DNA from: Microcaldota archaeon | Lineage (GTDB): Archaea; Micrarchaeota; Micrarchaeia; Anstonellales; Bilamarchaeaceae | NCBI GenBank assembly: GCA_013331535.1 | Contig: DUGF01000091.1 | Coordinates: forward strand, 506 to 14,246 | DNA: 13,741 bases | Reading direction: 5' to 3' | Part shown: one piece after another, positions 1 through 5,673 of the stretch | How the letters are laid out: every line of letters begins with the position of its first letter | Numbering within the stretch: the stretch's first letter is position 1 | Notes under the pieces: model-generated | What the model saw: only the letters and a program-made list of their open reading frames with translations | The model's database searches: none | Told to the model about the DNA's origin: nothing | Program-made: the position numbers and the translations under genes

Positions 1-2
1 TT

Positions 3-1490
3 ATTAAAGATGTTCTAAAAACCGTCGAGTTGATGCGCGCTTTGGCTTCGCTCGAAGGGACGATTTCCGCGCTCAAAGAAAAAGATGCTCTTGCCTTGTC
101 AACGAGAATGAAGGCGATGGTTATCGCAGACCCGGAAATTGCGAGAGCGTTTGTGCTGGAAAATGACGGCAAAATAGCAGGGGCGTTTCCTACATCGACA
201 GGATCGATAGGGTCGTTTTTCGGTGAATATGAAGCATTGGGTGATATCGTATCCGAAGGAAAACCTTACATATCAGGAGTCTACAGCAATCCCGGCGGCA
301 GAGACGTTTTTTTGATTTATGTTCCTGTCTTGGATAAAGGAAATAAGACGATAGGGTCGATAGTATTCGAGCATGGCACGAAACAAATATCCGATTGGCT
401 CGGGAATATCAGGCTTTCGTATGGCGGGCAGATGATGGTTTTTGATTTCACCGGGAAGGTAGCCGCGTATCCTGGAAAATTAGAAGCTTCGGAAAGCCGT
501 TTATACGAAGGGCTGAAACCGGTTCAGGATGCGCTTAACGGATCCTTGCATACGATCCGCTACAGAGATCCTCTGATCGGAGAACAAATGATAGCGACTT
601 TTGTGCCGCTGTCGGTTGGCAGTAAACTCTGGGTGATCGCATCTGAACAGCCGGTCAAAACCGCATACAAAAGCATAAATGCGGTAAAAATTAATATAGG
701 CCTCGCAGGCGCGGTTTTGACGATTATTAATTTTGCTCTGGTTGCGGGACTTGCCAAAATGAGTTCACGAGTAAAAAAACTTCATGCCGAGCTGAGCCAA
801 AAGAAAGATGATTTCATCGGATTTGTTTCCCACCAGCTCAAAGCGCCGATCGCCGCCCTCAAATGGACTCTTGAAATGATTATTTCCGGAGATTACGGAG
901 AGATACCTAAGAAGATGGAAGCTCCCATTAAAGAAATGCAGACGGTGGTTGACCAAAACAGCCGTCTTGTGAGTGACATACTGAATGCGTCAAGAATAGA
1001 TAGAGGAGTGATTGAAGTTGAATTGAAGTCGACCAGTTTGAAGTCGGTTGCCGAGAGGGCTGTAAGGGACTACCGAATTCCTGCGCAGAAAAAAGGAATC
1101 AGGCTTATTCTGGAAGAAAGCGGACCGGAGATAATCGTTTCTGCCGACGCGGAAAAATTCGCGGAAGCCGTTTCCAATGCGGTGAGCAATGCGATCAAGC
1201 ATACGAACAATGGGTCAATTACCGTCTCTTTGCGCAGTGACGGCGATTTCGGTTACATCGACGTCAAAGACACAGGTGAAGGAATGGATAATGACACAAT
1301 CGGAAAATTGTTCACGCGGGACAAGATATTGGGAGGCAGTGCCAAGGCGGACCGAAGCGCAGGACTAGGGCTTTATATCGCTAATCAGTTTATGGCGCTC
1401 CAGCAAGGTTCGATTAAGGTAAGTTCAGAGATTGGGAAAGGAAGCAGTTTCACATATAGAATACCGCTTGCGAAGGTGAAAATTGCTTAG
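3..1490 (+). CDS. Sensor histidine kinase, 5'-partial (Cache-like sensor, TM, HisKA, HATPase_c)
   Basis: Membrane sensor kinase that would autophosphorylate on His and pass the phosphate to a response regulator. The frame is open to the left edge, so the N-terminus and first membrane helix are probably outside the window; a TTG at 30 and ATG at 33 are the first possible starts inside it, but both fall within the sensor domain. Counting from the TTG: residues 1-207 look like the extracytoplasmic part of a double-Cache sensor; 221-243 are a hydrophobic helix; the HisKA H-box is FVSHQLKAP with phospho-acceptor His268; the N box has Asn383 and Asn387; the G1 box is DTGEGM (414-419); an F-box-like LFTRD follows (427-431); the G2 box is GLGLY (445-449). 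No receiver domain is attached and no response regulator is present in the window, so its partner is unknown. Kinase assignment is secure; the ligand cannot be told. Confidence 0.93.
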   Translation: MKDVLKTVELMRALASLEGTISALKEKDALALSTRMKAMVIADPEIARAFVLENDGKIAGAFPTSTGSIGSFFGEYEALGDIVSEGKPYISGVYSNPGGRDVFLIYVPVLDKGNKTIGSIVFEHGTKQISDWLGNIRLSYGGQMMVFDFTGKVAAYPGKLEASESRLYEGLKPVQDALNGSLHTIRYRDPLIGEQMIATFVPLSVGSKLWVIASEQPVKTAYKSINAVKINIGLAGAVLTIINFALVAGLAKMSSRVKKLHAELSQKKDDFIGFVSHQLKAPIAALKWTLEMIISGDYGEIPKKMEAPIKEMQTVVDQNSRLVSDILNASRIDRGVIEVELKSTSLKSVAERAVRDYRIPAQKKGIRLILEESGPEIIVSADAEKFAEAVSNAVSNAIKHTNNGSITVSLRSDGDFGYIDVKDTGEGMDNDTIGKLFTRDKILGGSAKADRSAGLGLYIANQFMALQQGSIKVSSEIGKGSSFTYRIPLAKVKIA

Positions 1491-1557
1491 TAAATTTCTT
1501 TAAGGTAGCAATTTTCACCCCCCTTCGCTCTCCGCTTCGCTACGAGATACGGAGGGC
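1470..1557. terminator. Hairpin pair between convergent genes, candidate bidirectional terminator
   Basis: A perfect 13-bp inverted repeat (1475-1487 with 1507-1519, GGTGAAAATTGCT and its complement) spans the histidine kinase stop codon, with a 19-base loop. Five more bases (1470-1474 with 1524-1528) pair if a CCCC bulge is allowed. A second GC-rich stem of 8 bp with one G-T pair (1527-1534 with 1550-1557) follows. The location between convergent genes fits transcription termination on both strands. Neither stem has a clear U-tract, so intrinsic termination is uncertain. Confidence 0.45.
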
Positions 1558-1592
1558 TTCGCTTCCATTTATGAAGCAAAAATTCCAATAAT

Positions 1593-3254
1593 TCAATATA
1601 CTTCTGCTAGATAACAACGCTCGCAGTAAACAATCTCCTGCCTATCGGGCGCATACGTTGTCTCCATCTCCTTTCCGCACTTCATGCACGGCCTTTTCCA
1701 GAGCCTTCTCGGATTCCTCAAAGCCATTCTTCTTCTGTGCCTTTCGTCGGGGTGGAAATGGGGGATAGGAAGTTTCATTCTTCTGTAAAACTCAAGCTCT
1801 TGTTTTACGATTCTAAAAGGCCTTTTGGTAGCTTCGCATTCTATTGCCCAATTGAGGATATCGTCGGGGATGTCATCTATTGAATCGGGGAGCAATTCTG
1901 CTGGAATGATTTTTTCGACTTTGGGTTTTTCATCAATGTCATCTTTCCATGATAAACCAAGCTTGCCTGCCTGCTCTCTGGATAAAGGCATGTGTTCTAT
2001 TGCCAAAGATTCGTTATATGCGAAATTGCTTTTGTTCATCGGGAAAAATTCCCCAAACTCATTATGTTTTTTCATGTGTTCAATAATCCGCGCCGCAAGT
2101 TCGCTGTATTCATCTTTTGAATACTGCTTGTTAAGAATGCAATATTTATTTTTCTTAAGGCCTATACATCCGAAACAATTCTCGCTGGAAAAACAATGAT
2201 CGCAATAAGTTAAATCTCGGCAGCCATCCCAGCAAATATTGCAAAAACGCAGATTAAAAACATCGTTACCGCAGGCTTGGCACTCATAAATACGTTCAGC
2301 ATTCCTGCCCCAGTAACTGTAATCTGCGCAATTATTCGCTGTTTCTATGCACATGCAATAACGTATATCTTCCGCGTCATCACATTCGAAACAATAATAT
2401 GCGTTTTTGCAGTTGCGCAAGTAATCGCCAAAACAACCGTGCGCATTGACCGCATGATTTTCCTTGACAGTGATCCCGCTTAATTTTGCTCCCATTTTTT
2501 CCAGCATTGATCTGACTGCGGCGAAACTTTTCGTGTTGAATTCGGCAATGAATTCCTCAAATTCATCTTTGGGTTTTTGCTCATTGAATAACATGTAACT
2601 TTTCTGGTGCAGATTTGAGCACCCGAAACAATTACTGCACCCCATGCAATTTCTTAAAAAGAAAGAGTCCCTGCAATTCACCGAGTCGAGGCAGAACATT
2701 GAGTTGTAGCATTCGCGGCAACCGACGCATTCATAACAAAGCTCGCATTTTAATAAATTCAAATTATCCACGCAGTTTTTTGATTCATTTATCCAAGTGC
2801 CGTGGTAGCAATCCTCACAGCGATTTGACGAAAACACCAGATAGCAATTGCGGTTTCTGCTCGCGCAATGGCAATAATCGCTGTTTACCATCGGTTTTTG
2901 CTGCTGCAGTGCAAGCCGTGGCACTTGGCCTCGAAGCTCAAAGAACTGGTCAAAAAACGGTTTCCCGAAATCAAATTCTCGCCCGAAACTCAACGGGTCC
3001 CACTTGTCGCTCCACCATACATCAATGTCATATACCGGAAATGTTTTATCGGGCGAAAAAGCGGAAATAATATTCTTTCCTGAAAAGTCGCACTTCCTGT
3101 GATAAAGATGGTGTTCGTTCCTGTACGAAATGCGCCTGATCATGCGGCAAAAATAGCAACGCGTCGGTTCGGGGACATCCATCATTTGATAGAAATCCTT
3201 GTCTTCATTTGTTATTTCGAACTGGTTGCCGCATTGGAGACAGGATTTCAGCAT
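1593..3254 (-). CDS. Cys-rich multi-zinc-ribbon-like protein of unknown function, internally duplicated
   Basis: Function not recognised. The 553-residue protein has 44 Cys, mostly as CxxC pairs. An N-terminal pair of knuckles (C5-x2-C8, C33-x2-C36) leads into a conserved-looking aromatic segment rich in Trp, Phe and Asp (about 72-108). Two Cys-rich blocks follow (about 128-236 and 274-387); each ends in NCFGC, then Leu, Lys, Tyr, Asn and Gln at matching spacing, then a KDE helix, which indicates internal duplication. Five Cys at three-residue spacing occur at 170-182. The C-terminus is a classical zinc ribbon, C523-x2-C526 and C544-x2-C547. There is no signal peptide or membrane helix, so it is probably cytoplasmic. 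A TTG nine bases upstream keeps frame but lies in the -10 box, so the ATG at 3254 is preferred. Metal binding is inferred; Fe-S is possible. My recollection is that such proteins are common in Patescibacteria. Confidence 0.85.
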   Translation of the reverse strand: MLKSCLQCGNQFEITNEDKDFYQMMDVPEPTRCYFCRMIRRISYRNEHHLYHRKCDFSGKNIISAFSPDKTFPVYDIDVWWSDKWDPLSFGREFDFGKPFFDQFFELRGQVPRLALQQQKPMVNSDYCHCASRNRNCYLVFSSNRCEDCYHGTWINESKNCVDNLNLLKCELCYECVGCRECYNSMFCLDSVNCRDSFFLRNCMGCSNCFGCSNLHQKSYMLFNEQKPKDEFEEFIAEFNTKSFAAVRSMLEKMGAKLSGITVKENHAVNAHGCFGDYLRNCKNAYYCFECDDAEDIRYCMCIETANNCADYSYWGRNAERIYECQACGNDVFNLRFCNICWDGCRDLTYCDHCFSSENCFGCIGLKKNKYCILNKQYSKDEYSELAARIIEHMKKHNEFGEFFPMNKSNFAYNESLAIEHMPLSREQAGKLGLSWKDDIDEKPKVEKIIPAELLPDSIDDIPDDILNWAIECEATKRPFRIVKQELEFYRRMKLPIPHFHPDERHRRRMALRNPRRLWKRPCMKCGKEMETTYAPDRQEIVYCERCYLAEVY

Positions 3255-3262
3255 CAATTGCA

Positions 3263-3268
3263 ATTATA
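3263..3268 (-). promoter_or_regulatory. -10 box TATAAT of the Cys-rich gene
   Basis: Read on the minus strand, a perfect TATAAT ends eight bases before the ATG at 3254, which would place the transcript start 0-2 bases before the start codon. No good -35 is seen at 16-18 bp spacing (AGAAAA at 17 bp). The placement argues for the ATG rather than the TTG at 3263 as the start. Confidence 0.5.
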
Positions 3269-3315
3269 TGCCGATTTTATGCCTGTTTTCTACGGATTTA
3301 TTTCTGATTTTATTC

Positions 3316-3344
3316 TTGTATTTGATTACATTTGAGTGTACAAT
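3316..3344 (+). promoter_or_regulatory. Promoter of the toxin-antitoxin operon
   Basis: TTGTAT (3316-3321) and TACAAT (3339-3344) are separated by 17 bp, giving an expected start near 3351 and a leader of about 25 bases before the antitoxin ATG. No Shine-Dalgarno motif is visible in that leader. The -10 box overlaps a TGTACA palindrome. Confidence 0.5.
3325..3342. promoter_or_regulatory. Candidate YefM-type operator
   Basis: The palindrome TGTACA (3337-3342) overlaps the antitoxin -10 box, and a half-matching ATTACA (3325-3330) lies exactly 12 bp upstream centre to centre. The E. coli YefM-YoeB operator is known to use adjacent palindromes with TGTACA cores, so this fits autorepression by the antitoxin encoded next door. 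A further AGTACT palindrome is at 3360-3365. Confidence 0.4.
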
Positions 3345-3375
3345 AAAAGTGATTTTAAAAGTACTCTTTACATCC

Positions 3376-3627
3376 ATGCATAAAGATATTTCAATAAAAG
3401 AATTCAGGATGAACCTTGCGGATGTCGCGAACCGCGTGGAGGCGGGCGAGACATTCCGCGTAATACGGCGTTCAAAACCCGCCTTTTTCGTCGTTAAAAT
3501 AGGCGAGGAGGCGCCGGATGAAAAGTGGGAAACGGTTGTTGATTTTACAGACGGAGGCAAACATGCGGGAATTCCGGCAAAAGAACTGCTTGAACGTCTT
3601 AAGAAGATTAACCGATCGCGCAAGTAA
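3376..3627 (+). CDS. Type II antitoxin, Phd/YefM family
   Basis: An 83-residue antitoxin expected to bind and neutralise the toxin encoded one base downstream and to repress its own promoter. The N-terminal part shows the Phd/YefM fold signature: ISIKEFRMNLADVANRVEAG (6-25), then a strand with FRVIRRSKPAFFVVKI (27-42). The C-terminal half (about 49-83, with WETVVDF and IPAKELLERLKK) is the part that normally wraps around the toxin. The length is typical of the family. The ATG at 3376 is chosen because the family fold begins there, although the frame stays open further upstream through non-conserved sequence. No Shine-Dalgarno motif precedes it. The TGTACA site upstream supports a YefM-like rather than other antitoxin type. 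Confidence 0.88.
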   Translation: MHKDISIKEFRMNLADVANRVEAGETFRVIRRSKPAFFVVKIGEEAPDEKWETVVDFTDGGKHAGIPAKELLERLKKINRSRK

Positions 3628-3628
3628 C

Positions 3629-3871
3629 ATGGACAAAATAGATAAGCTTCTTTGCAAAATACCGCGCGGCGACCGCCTGCGCCTCGCAAATGCAATCAGC
3701 ATGATTGTCAGCGGAGAATATGGCGGTTTGGACAGAAAAAAGCTCAAGGGATACGACTGCATTTACCGCGCGTGCATCGGACGGTACCGGATCATTTACT
3801 ATGACGATGGTAAAGAGATATGGATAAAAGCGATAAAACGGAGGGATGAGTCTACGTATAACAGTTTTTAG
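3629..3871 (+). CDS. Type II toxin, RelE/ParE superfamily
   Basis: An 80-residue toxin, most likely a ribosome-dependent mRNA interferase of the RelE type. The diagnostic RelE/ParE core is present: LKG at 39-41, then YRACIGRYRIIYYDD (46-60) with the conserved basic and aromatic residues, and a C-terminal IKAIKRRDESTY (66-77) that matches the family's basic-acidic-Tyr tail. It starts one base after the antitoxin stop, so the pair is a translationally linked operon in the usual antitoxin-first order. An upstream in-frame extension exists but lies inside the antitoxin gene. The sequence cannot separate an mRNase (RelE) from a gyrase inhibitor (ParE); the YefM-type partner and operator favour the former. 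The gene appears intact. Confidence 0.87.
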   Translation: MDKIDKLLCKIPRGDRLRLANAISMIVSGEYGGLDRKKLKGYDCIYRACIGRYRIIYYDDGKEIWIKAIKRRDESTYNSF

Positions 3872-3919
3872 AGGGAGGATGGGGATGTTGTAGGGGTAAT
3901 CTTGCCTTTTGTTCGAAAT

Positions 3920-3948
3920 TTGCTTAATTAATGAATTCATGATATAAT
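3920..3948 (+). promoter_or_regulatory. Extended -10 promoter of the SLH gene
   Basis: TTGCTT (3920-3925), a 17-bp spacer and a perfect TATAAT (3943-3948) preceded by TGA, i.e. the extended -10 motif TGn. The expected transcript start at about 3955 leaves only two or three bases before the ATG at 3958, so the message would be essentially leaderless. Confidence 0.62.
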
Positions 3949-3957
3949 ATTGTTGAA

Positions 3958-4716
3958 ATGACAAACAAATATATCCGTATTTTGCCGGCAGTGTTGTTTT
4001 CTGCGTTGTTGATTTTTGCAGGCGCAAAGGCTTTCTTTGATGAAATTGCTTTGCTTAAACAGGAGCTTGCGTTATGGGAGGAGGTTAATGCGGAAGATTT
4101 TTCGGATGTAATCGAGCAATTGGACGACATAACCGGCGCCGTGTTTACCGATGTCGGCGACAATGATTGGTTCAGCCCGTACGTTTCTTCTTTAACCGAG
4201 TGGGGGGTGGTTTCCGGGTACAAGGATTCAGACGGATTGAGTACCGGAGAATTTAAACCGGCCAATTACGTAACAGTCGCCGAAGCACTCAAAATGACCA
4301 TCAAAGCCGCGGATGTCCCGGAGGAATGTGATTTAGCCGCGGATTCCATCGCAGGACGGCATTGGGCGGATGGTTTTGTGCGATGCGCCGCCAAAAACGG
4401 GTCGAGGCTTTTTGGGGCCCAACCGGAAATTTCTCTGGACAGGCCGGCCAGCCGCAGTGAGGTTCTTGTGATGATACATGACTCATTCAAAGATGAATTG
4501 GCGCCGGTTTATTCCAGCTTCAATGATACCCAAGGGCATCCGTTTGAGGCGGATATTGCCTCCGCGCAGATTTTCGGAATTGTTAGCGGAGATAAAAGCT
4601 CGGCTGGCGTTGAACTTGGAACGTTCCGCCCGAACGATCCGATAAATAGGGCGGAAGCGGCAAAGATCGTGTATCAGAGAATGAAGGAGGAAGCGAAACG
4701 GGAACTTTCCAAGTAA
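3958..4716 (+). CDS. Secreted protein with three SLH-like repeats
   Basis: Probably a surface protein that binds cell-envelope polymers through S-layer-homology (SLH) domains. A signal peptide is clear: basic MTNKYIR, a hydrophobic core (8-21) and a likely cleavage site AKA at 23-25. A short helical, acidic segment (28-58) follows. Repeat 1 (about 63-118) is the best, with FTDV, W71, GVVSGY and FKP followed by VTVAEALKM. Repeat 2 (about 129-177) is degenerate, with HWADG and RPASRSEVLVMI. Repeat 3 (about 188-241) has FNDT, GIVSG and FRPNDPINRAEAAKIV. SLH triplets commonly bind pyruvylated wall polysaccharide in bacteria with a Gram-positive type envelope. There is no further domain, so it may act as an anchor or small coat protein. 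It stands alone, with its own promoter, between the toxin and the repeat island. Confidence 0.88.
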   Translation: MTNKYIRILPAVLFSALLIFAGAKAFFDEIALLKQELALWEEVNAEDFSDVIEQLDDITGAVFTDVGDNDWFSPYVSSLTEWGVVSGYKDSDGLSTGEFKPANYVTVAEALKMTIKAADVPEECDLAADSIAGRHWADGFVRCAAKNGSRLFGAQPEISLDRPASRSEVLVMIHDSFKDELAPVYSSFNDTQGHPFEADIASAQIFGIVSGDKSSAGVELGTFRPNDPINRAEAAKIVYQRMKEEAKRELSK

Positions 4717-4717
4717 A

Positions 4718-4804
4718 ATGCGAGGAAATTCAAAATGCAAAGTTAATTTTGAATTTTAAATTGTGAATTTTGAATTTCTTCGCATTTCGGATTTCGGATT
4801 TCAA
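4718..4804. repeat. Inverted repeat with degenerate heptamer tandem repeats
   Basis: Arms at 4718-4736 and 4767-4785 match as inverted repeats over 19 bp with one mismatch. The interior is a run of heptamers (AATTTTG, AATTTTA, AATTGTG, AATTTTG from 4745) and is followed by ATTTCGG, ATTTCGG, ATTTCAA (4784-4804). It begins one base after the SLH stop and ends close to the pseudouridine synthase -10 box. It could serve as a transcription attenuator but lacks a U-tract. Confidence 0.75.
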
Positions 4805-4808
4805 GAGG

Positions 4809-4814
4809 TATATT
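4809..4814 (+). promoter_or_regulatory. Candidate -10 box of the pseudouridine synthase gene
   Basis: TATATT ends six bases before the ATG at 4821, which would put the transcript start at or next to the start codon. No convincing -35 is seen. An AGAGG at 4804-4808 could instead be a Shine-Dalgarno motif, though at 12 bases it is rather far from the ATG. The two readings exclude each other. Confidence 0.3.
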
Positions 4815-4820
4815 TTCTTC

Positions 4821-5591
4821 ATGCAGGAACGGTTGCAGAAAATTCTTTCGGCTCGCGGGGTTTGTTCGAGGCGTAAAGCTGAGGAGTACATTAAACTGGG
4901 GCTTGTTAAAGTATACGGCGAAATAGCAAATCTCGGGCAGAAGGCAGATGCGGCAGAAGACAAGATAGAAGTTGATGGGAGGGTTTTGGAAGAGAGGGAG
5001 GAGATGATGTATTATGTGATGAATAAGCCGAAGGGGGTGGAAACCAGTAACGTTTGCAGGTTAGCAAGTTTGCAGGTTTTCACGTTTAAACCTGAAAACT
5101 TGAAAACCTGCAAACCTGTAAACGAACGGCGCACCGTTTTTGACATCCTTCCTAAACACCTGCAAGGCAAAGTCTACCCTGTTGGCCGCTTGGACAAAGA
5201 TTCTTCCGGTCTTCTATTGCTTACAAATGACGGCGTGCTTGCGTACCGCCTCACGCATCCAAAGTTTTACCACGAGAAGGAATATGAAGTAATTACCGTC
5301 CGCCCGATTTCTGATGGCGCGCTTATGAAGCTTGGAAAGGGAATGATCATCTCTGGAGAGAGAACAAAGCCGGCCAAAATCAAAAGGCTTGGCGGCAATA
5401 AATTCACTTTAGCTCTTACAGAAGGGAAAAACAGGCAAATCAGACGCATGTGCCAGAAGGTTGGGTGCCCGGTTAAGGAGCTCAAAAGAATCAGGATTAC
5501 AACATTTTCGGACAACAGGCTGAAAGAGGGGAAAGTACGTTCTTTGACGGAAAAAGAAAAGAGTGTGCTGTTGGAAACAGTTGGTTTATAA
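4821..5591 (+). CDS. RsuA/RluB/RluE-family rRNA pseudouridine synthase with an in-frame insert
   Basis: Converts a specific uridine in ribosomal RNA to pseudouridine. The 256-residue protein has an N-terminal S4 RNA-binding domain (1 to about 58, starting RLQKILSARGVCSRRKAEEYI) and a catalytic domain with KPKGV (69-73) and the active-site motif GRLDKDSSGLLLLTND (122-137), whose catalytic Asp is D125. The C-terminal GKNRQIRRM (202-210) is characteristic of the RsuA group. The ATG at 4821 is chosen because S4 begins immediately; an in-frame ATG at 4770 lies inside the repeat island. Between KPKGV and the conserved RRTVFDIL (103-110) there are about 29 residues where family members usually have about ten; this extra piece is coded by the 74-bp palindrome at 5051-5124. 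The frame and all motifs survive, so the enzyme is probably active. The sequence cannot tell which rRNA position it modifies. Confidence 0.9.
   Translation: MQERLQKILSARGVCSRRKAEEYIKLGLVKVYGEIANLGQKADAAEDKIEVDGRVLEEREEMMYYVMNKPKGVETSNVCRLASLQVFTFKPENLKTCKPVNERRTVFDILPKHLQGKVYPVGRLDKDSSGLLLLTNDGVLAYRLTHPKFYHEKEYEVITVRPISDGALMKLGKGMIISGERTKPAKIKRLGGNKFTLALTEGKNRQIRRMCQKVGCPVKELKRIRITTFSDNRLKEGKVRSLTEKEKSVLLETVGL
5051..5124. repeat. 74-bp palindrome inside the pseudouridine synthase gene
   Basis: Two directly abutting 37-base arms (5051-5087 and 5088-5124) are inverted copies with 31 of 37 positions matching, centred on GTTTAAAC. Each arm is made of degenerate octamers of the type AAAACCTG. It is translated in frame as about 25 residues (roughly 77-101) in a region where the family is normally short. 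This looks like an inserted element, not ancestral coding sequence. Confidence 0.8.
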
Positions 5592-5592
5592 T

Positions 5593-5665
5593 GAATAATG
5601 AAGAATGAATAATGAGTATGAAATTGAATAATTCTTCATTCTTCATTCTTCATTCTTAATTCTTA
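5593..5665. repeat. Inverted heptamer repeat island
   Basis: The left part holds GAATAAT, GAAGAAT, GAATAAT (5593-5613). The right part holds ATTCTTC three times and then ATTCTTA twice (5631-5665), a perfect 7-bp period. GAAGAAT is the reverse complement of ATTCTTC, so the whole can fold into a long hairpin. It fills nearly all the space between the pseudouridine synthase stop and the nuclease start, and no separate promoter or Shine-Dalgarno motif is evident there. Confidence 0.8.
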
Positions 5666-5673
5666 ATTTGTCT

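Noticed and set aside
2690-2760. Ferredoxin or multihaem cytochrome signature in the Cys-rich protein (Cys at three-residue spacing).
   Set aside because: No CxxCH haem sites exist, and the CxxCxxCxxxCP ferredoxin pattern is not met; the run has five or four evenly spaced Cys without the Pro. Fe-S binding cannot be fully excluded.
2615-3070. A 151-codon open frame on the plus strand, plus others inside 1825-3083.
   Set aside because: They are antisense to the Cys-rich gene. Its TGC/TGT codons read on the other strand as GCA/ACA and avoid stops, which explains the long shadows.
3199-3375. N-terminal extension of the antitoxin frame.
   Set aside because: It runs through the divergent promoter and into the opposite gene; the Phd/YefM fold starts at the ATG at 3376.
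3872-3957. Terminator after the toxin gene.
   Set aside because: The 86 bases have no stem followed by a U-tract; only a short TTCGAA palindrome is present.
4770-4820. Upstream ATG for the pseudouridine synthase at 4770.
   Set aside because: The added 17 residues are translated heptamer repeat; the S4 domain begins directly at the ATG at 4821.
4718-5665. Possible CRISPR-like repeats.
   Set aside because: Units are 7-8 bp with no unique spacers and no cas genes nearby; they are simple tandem and inverted repeats.
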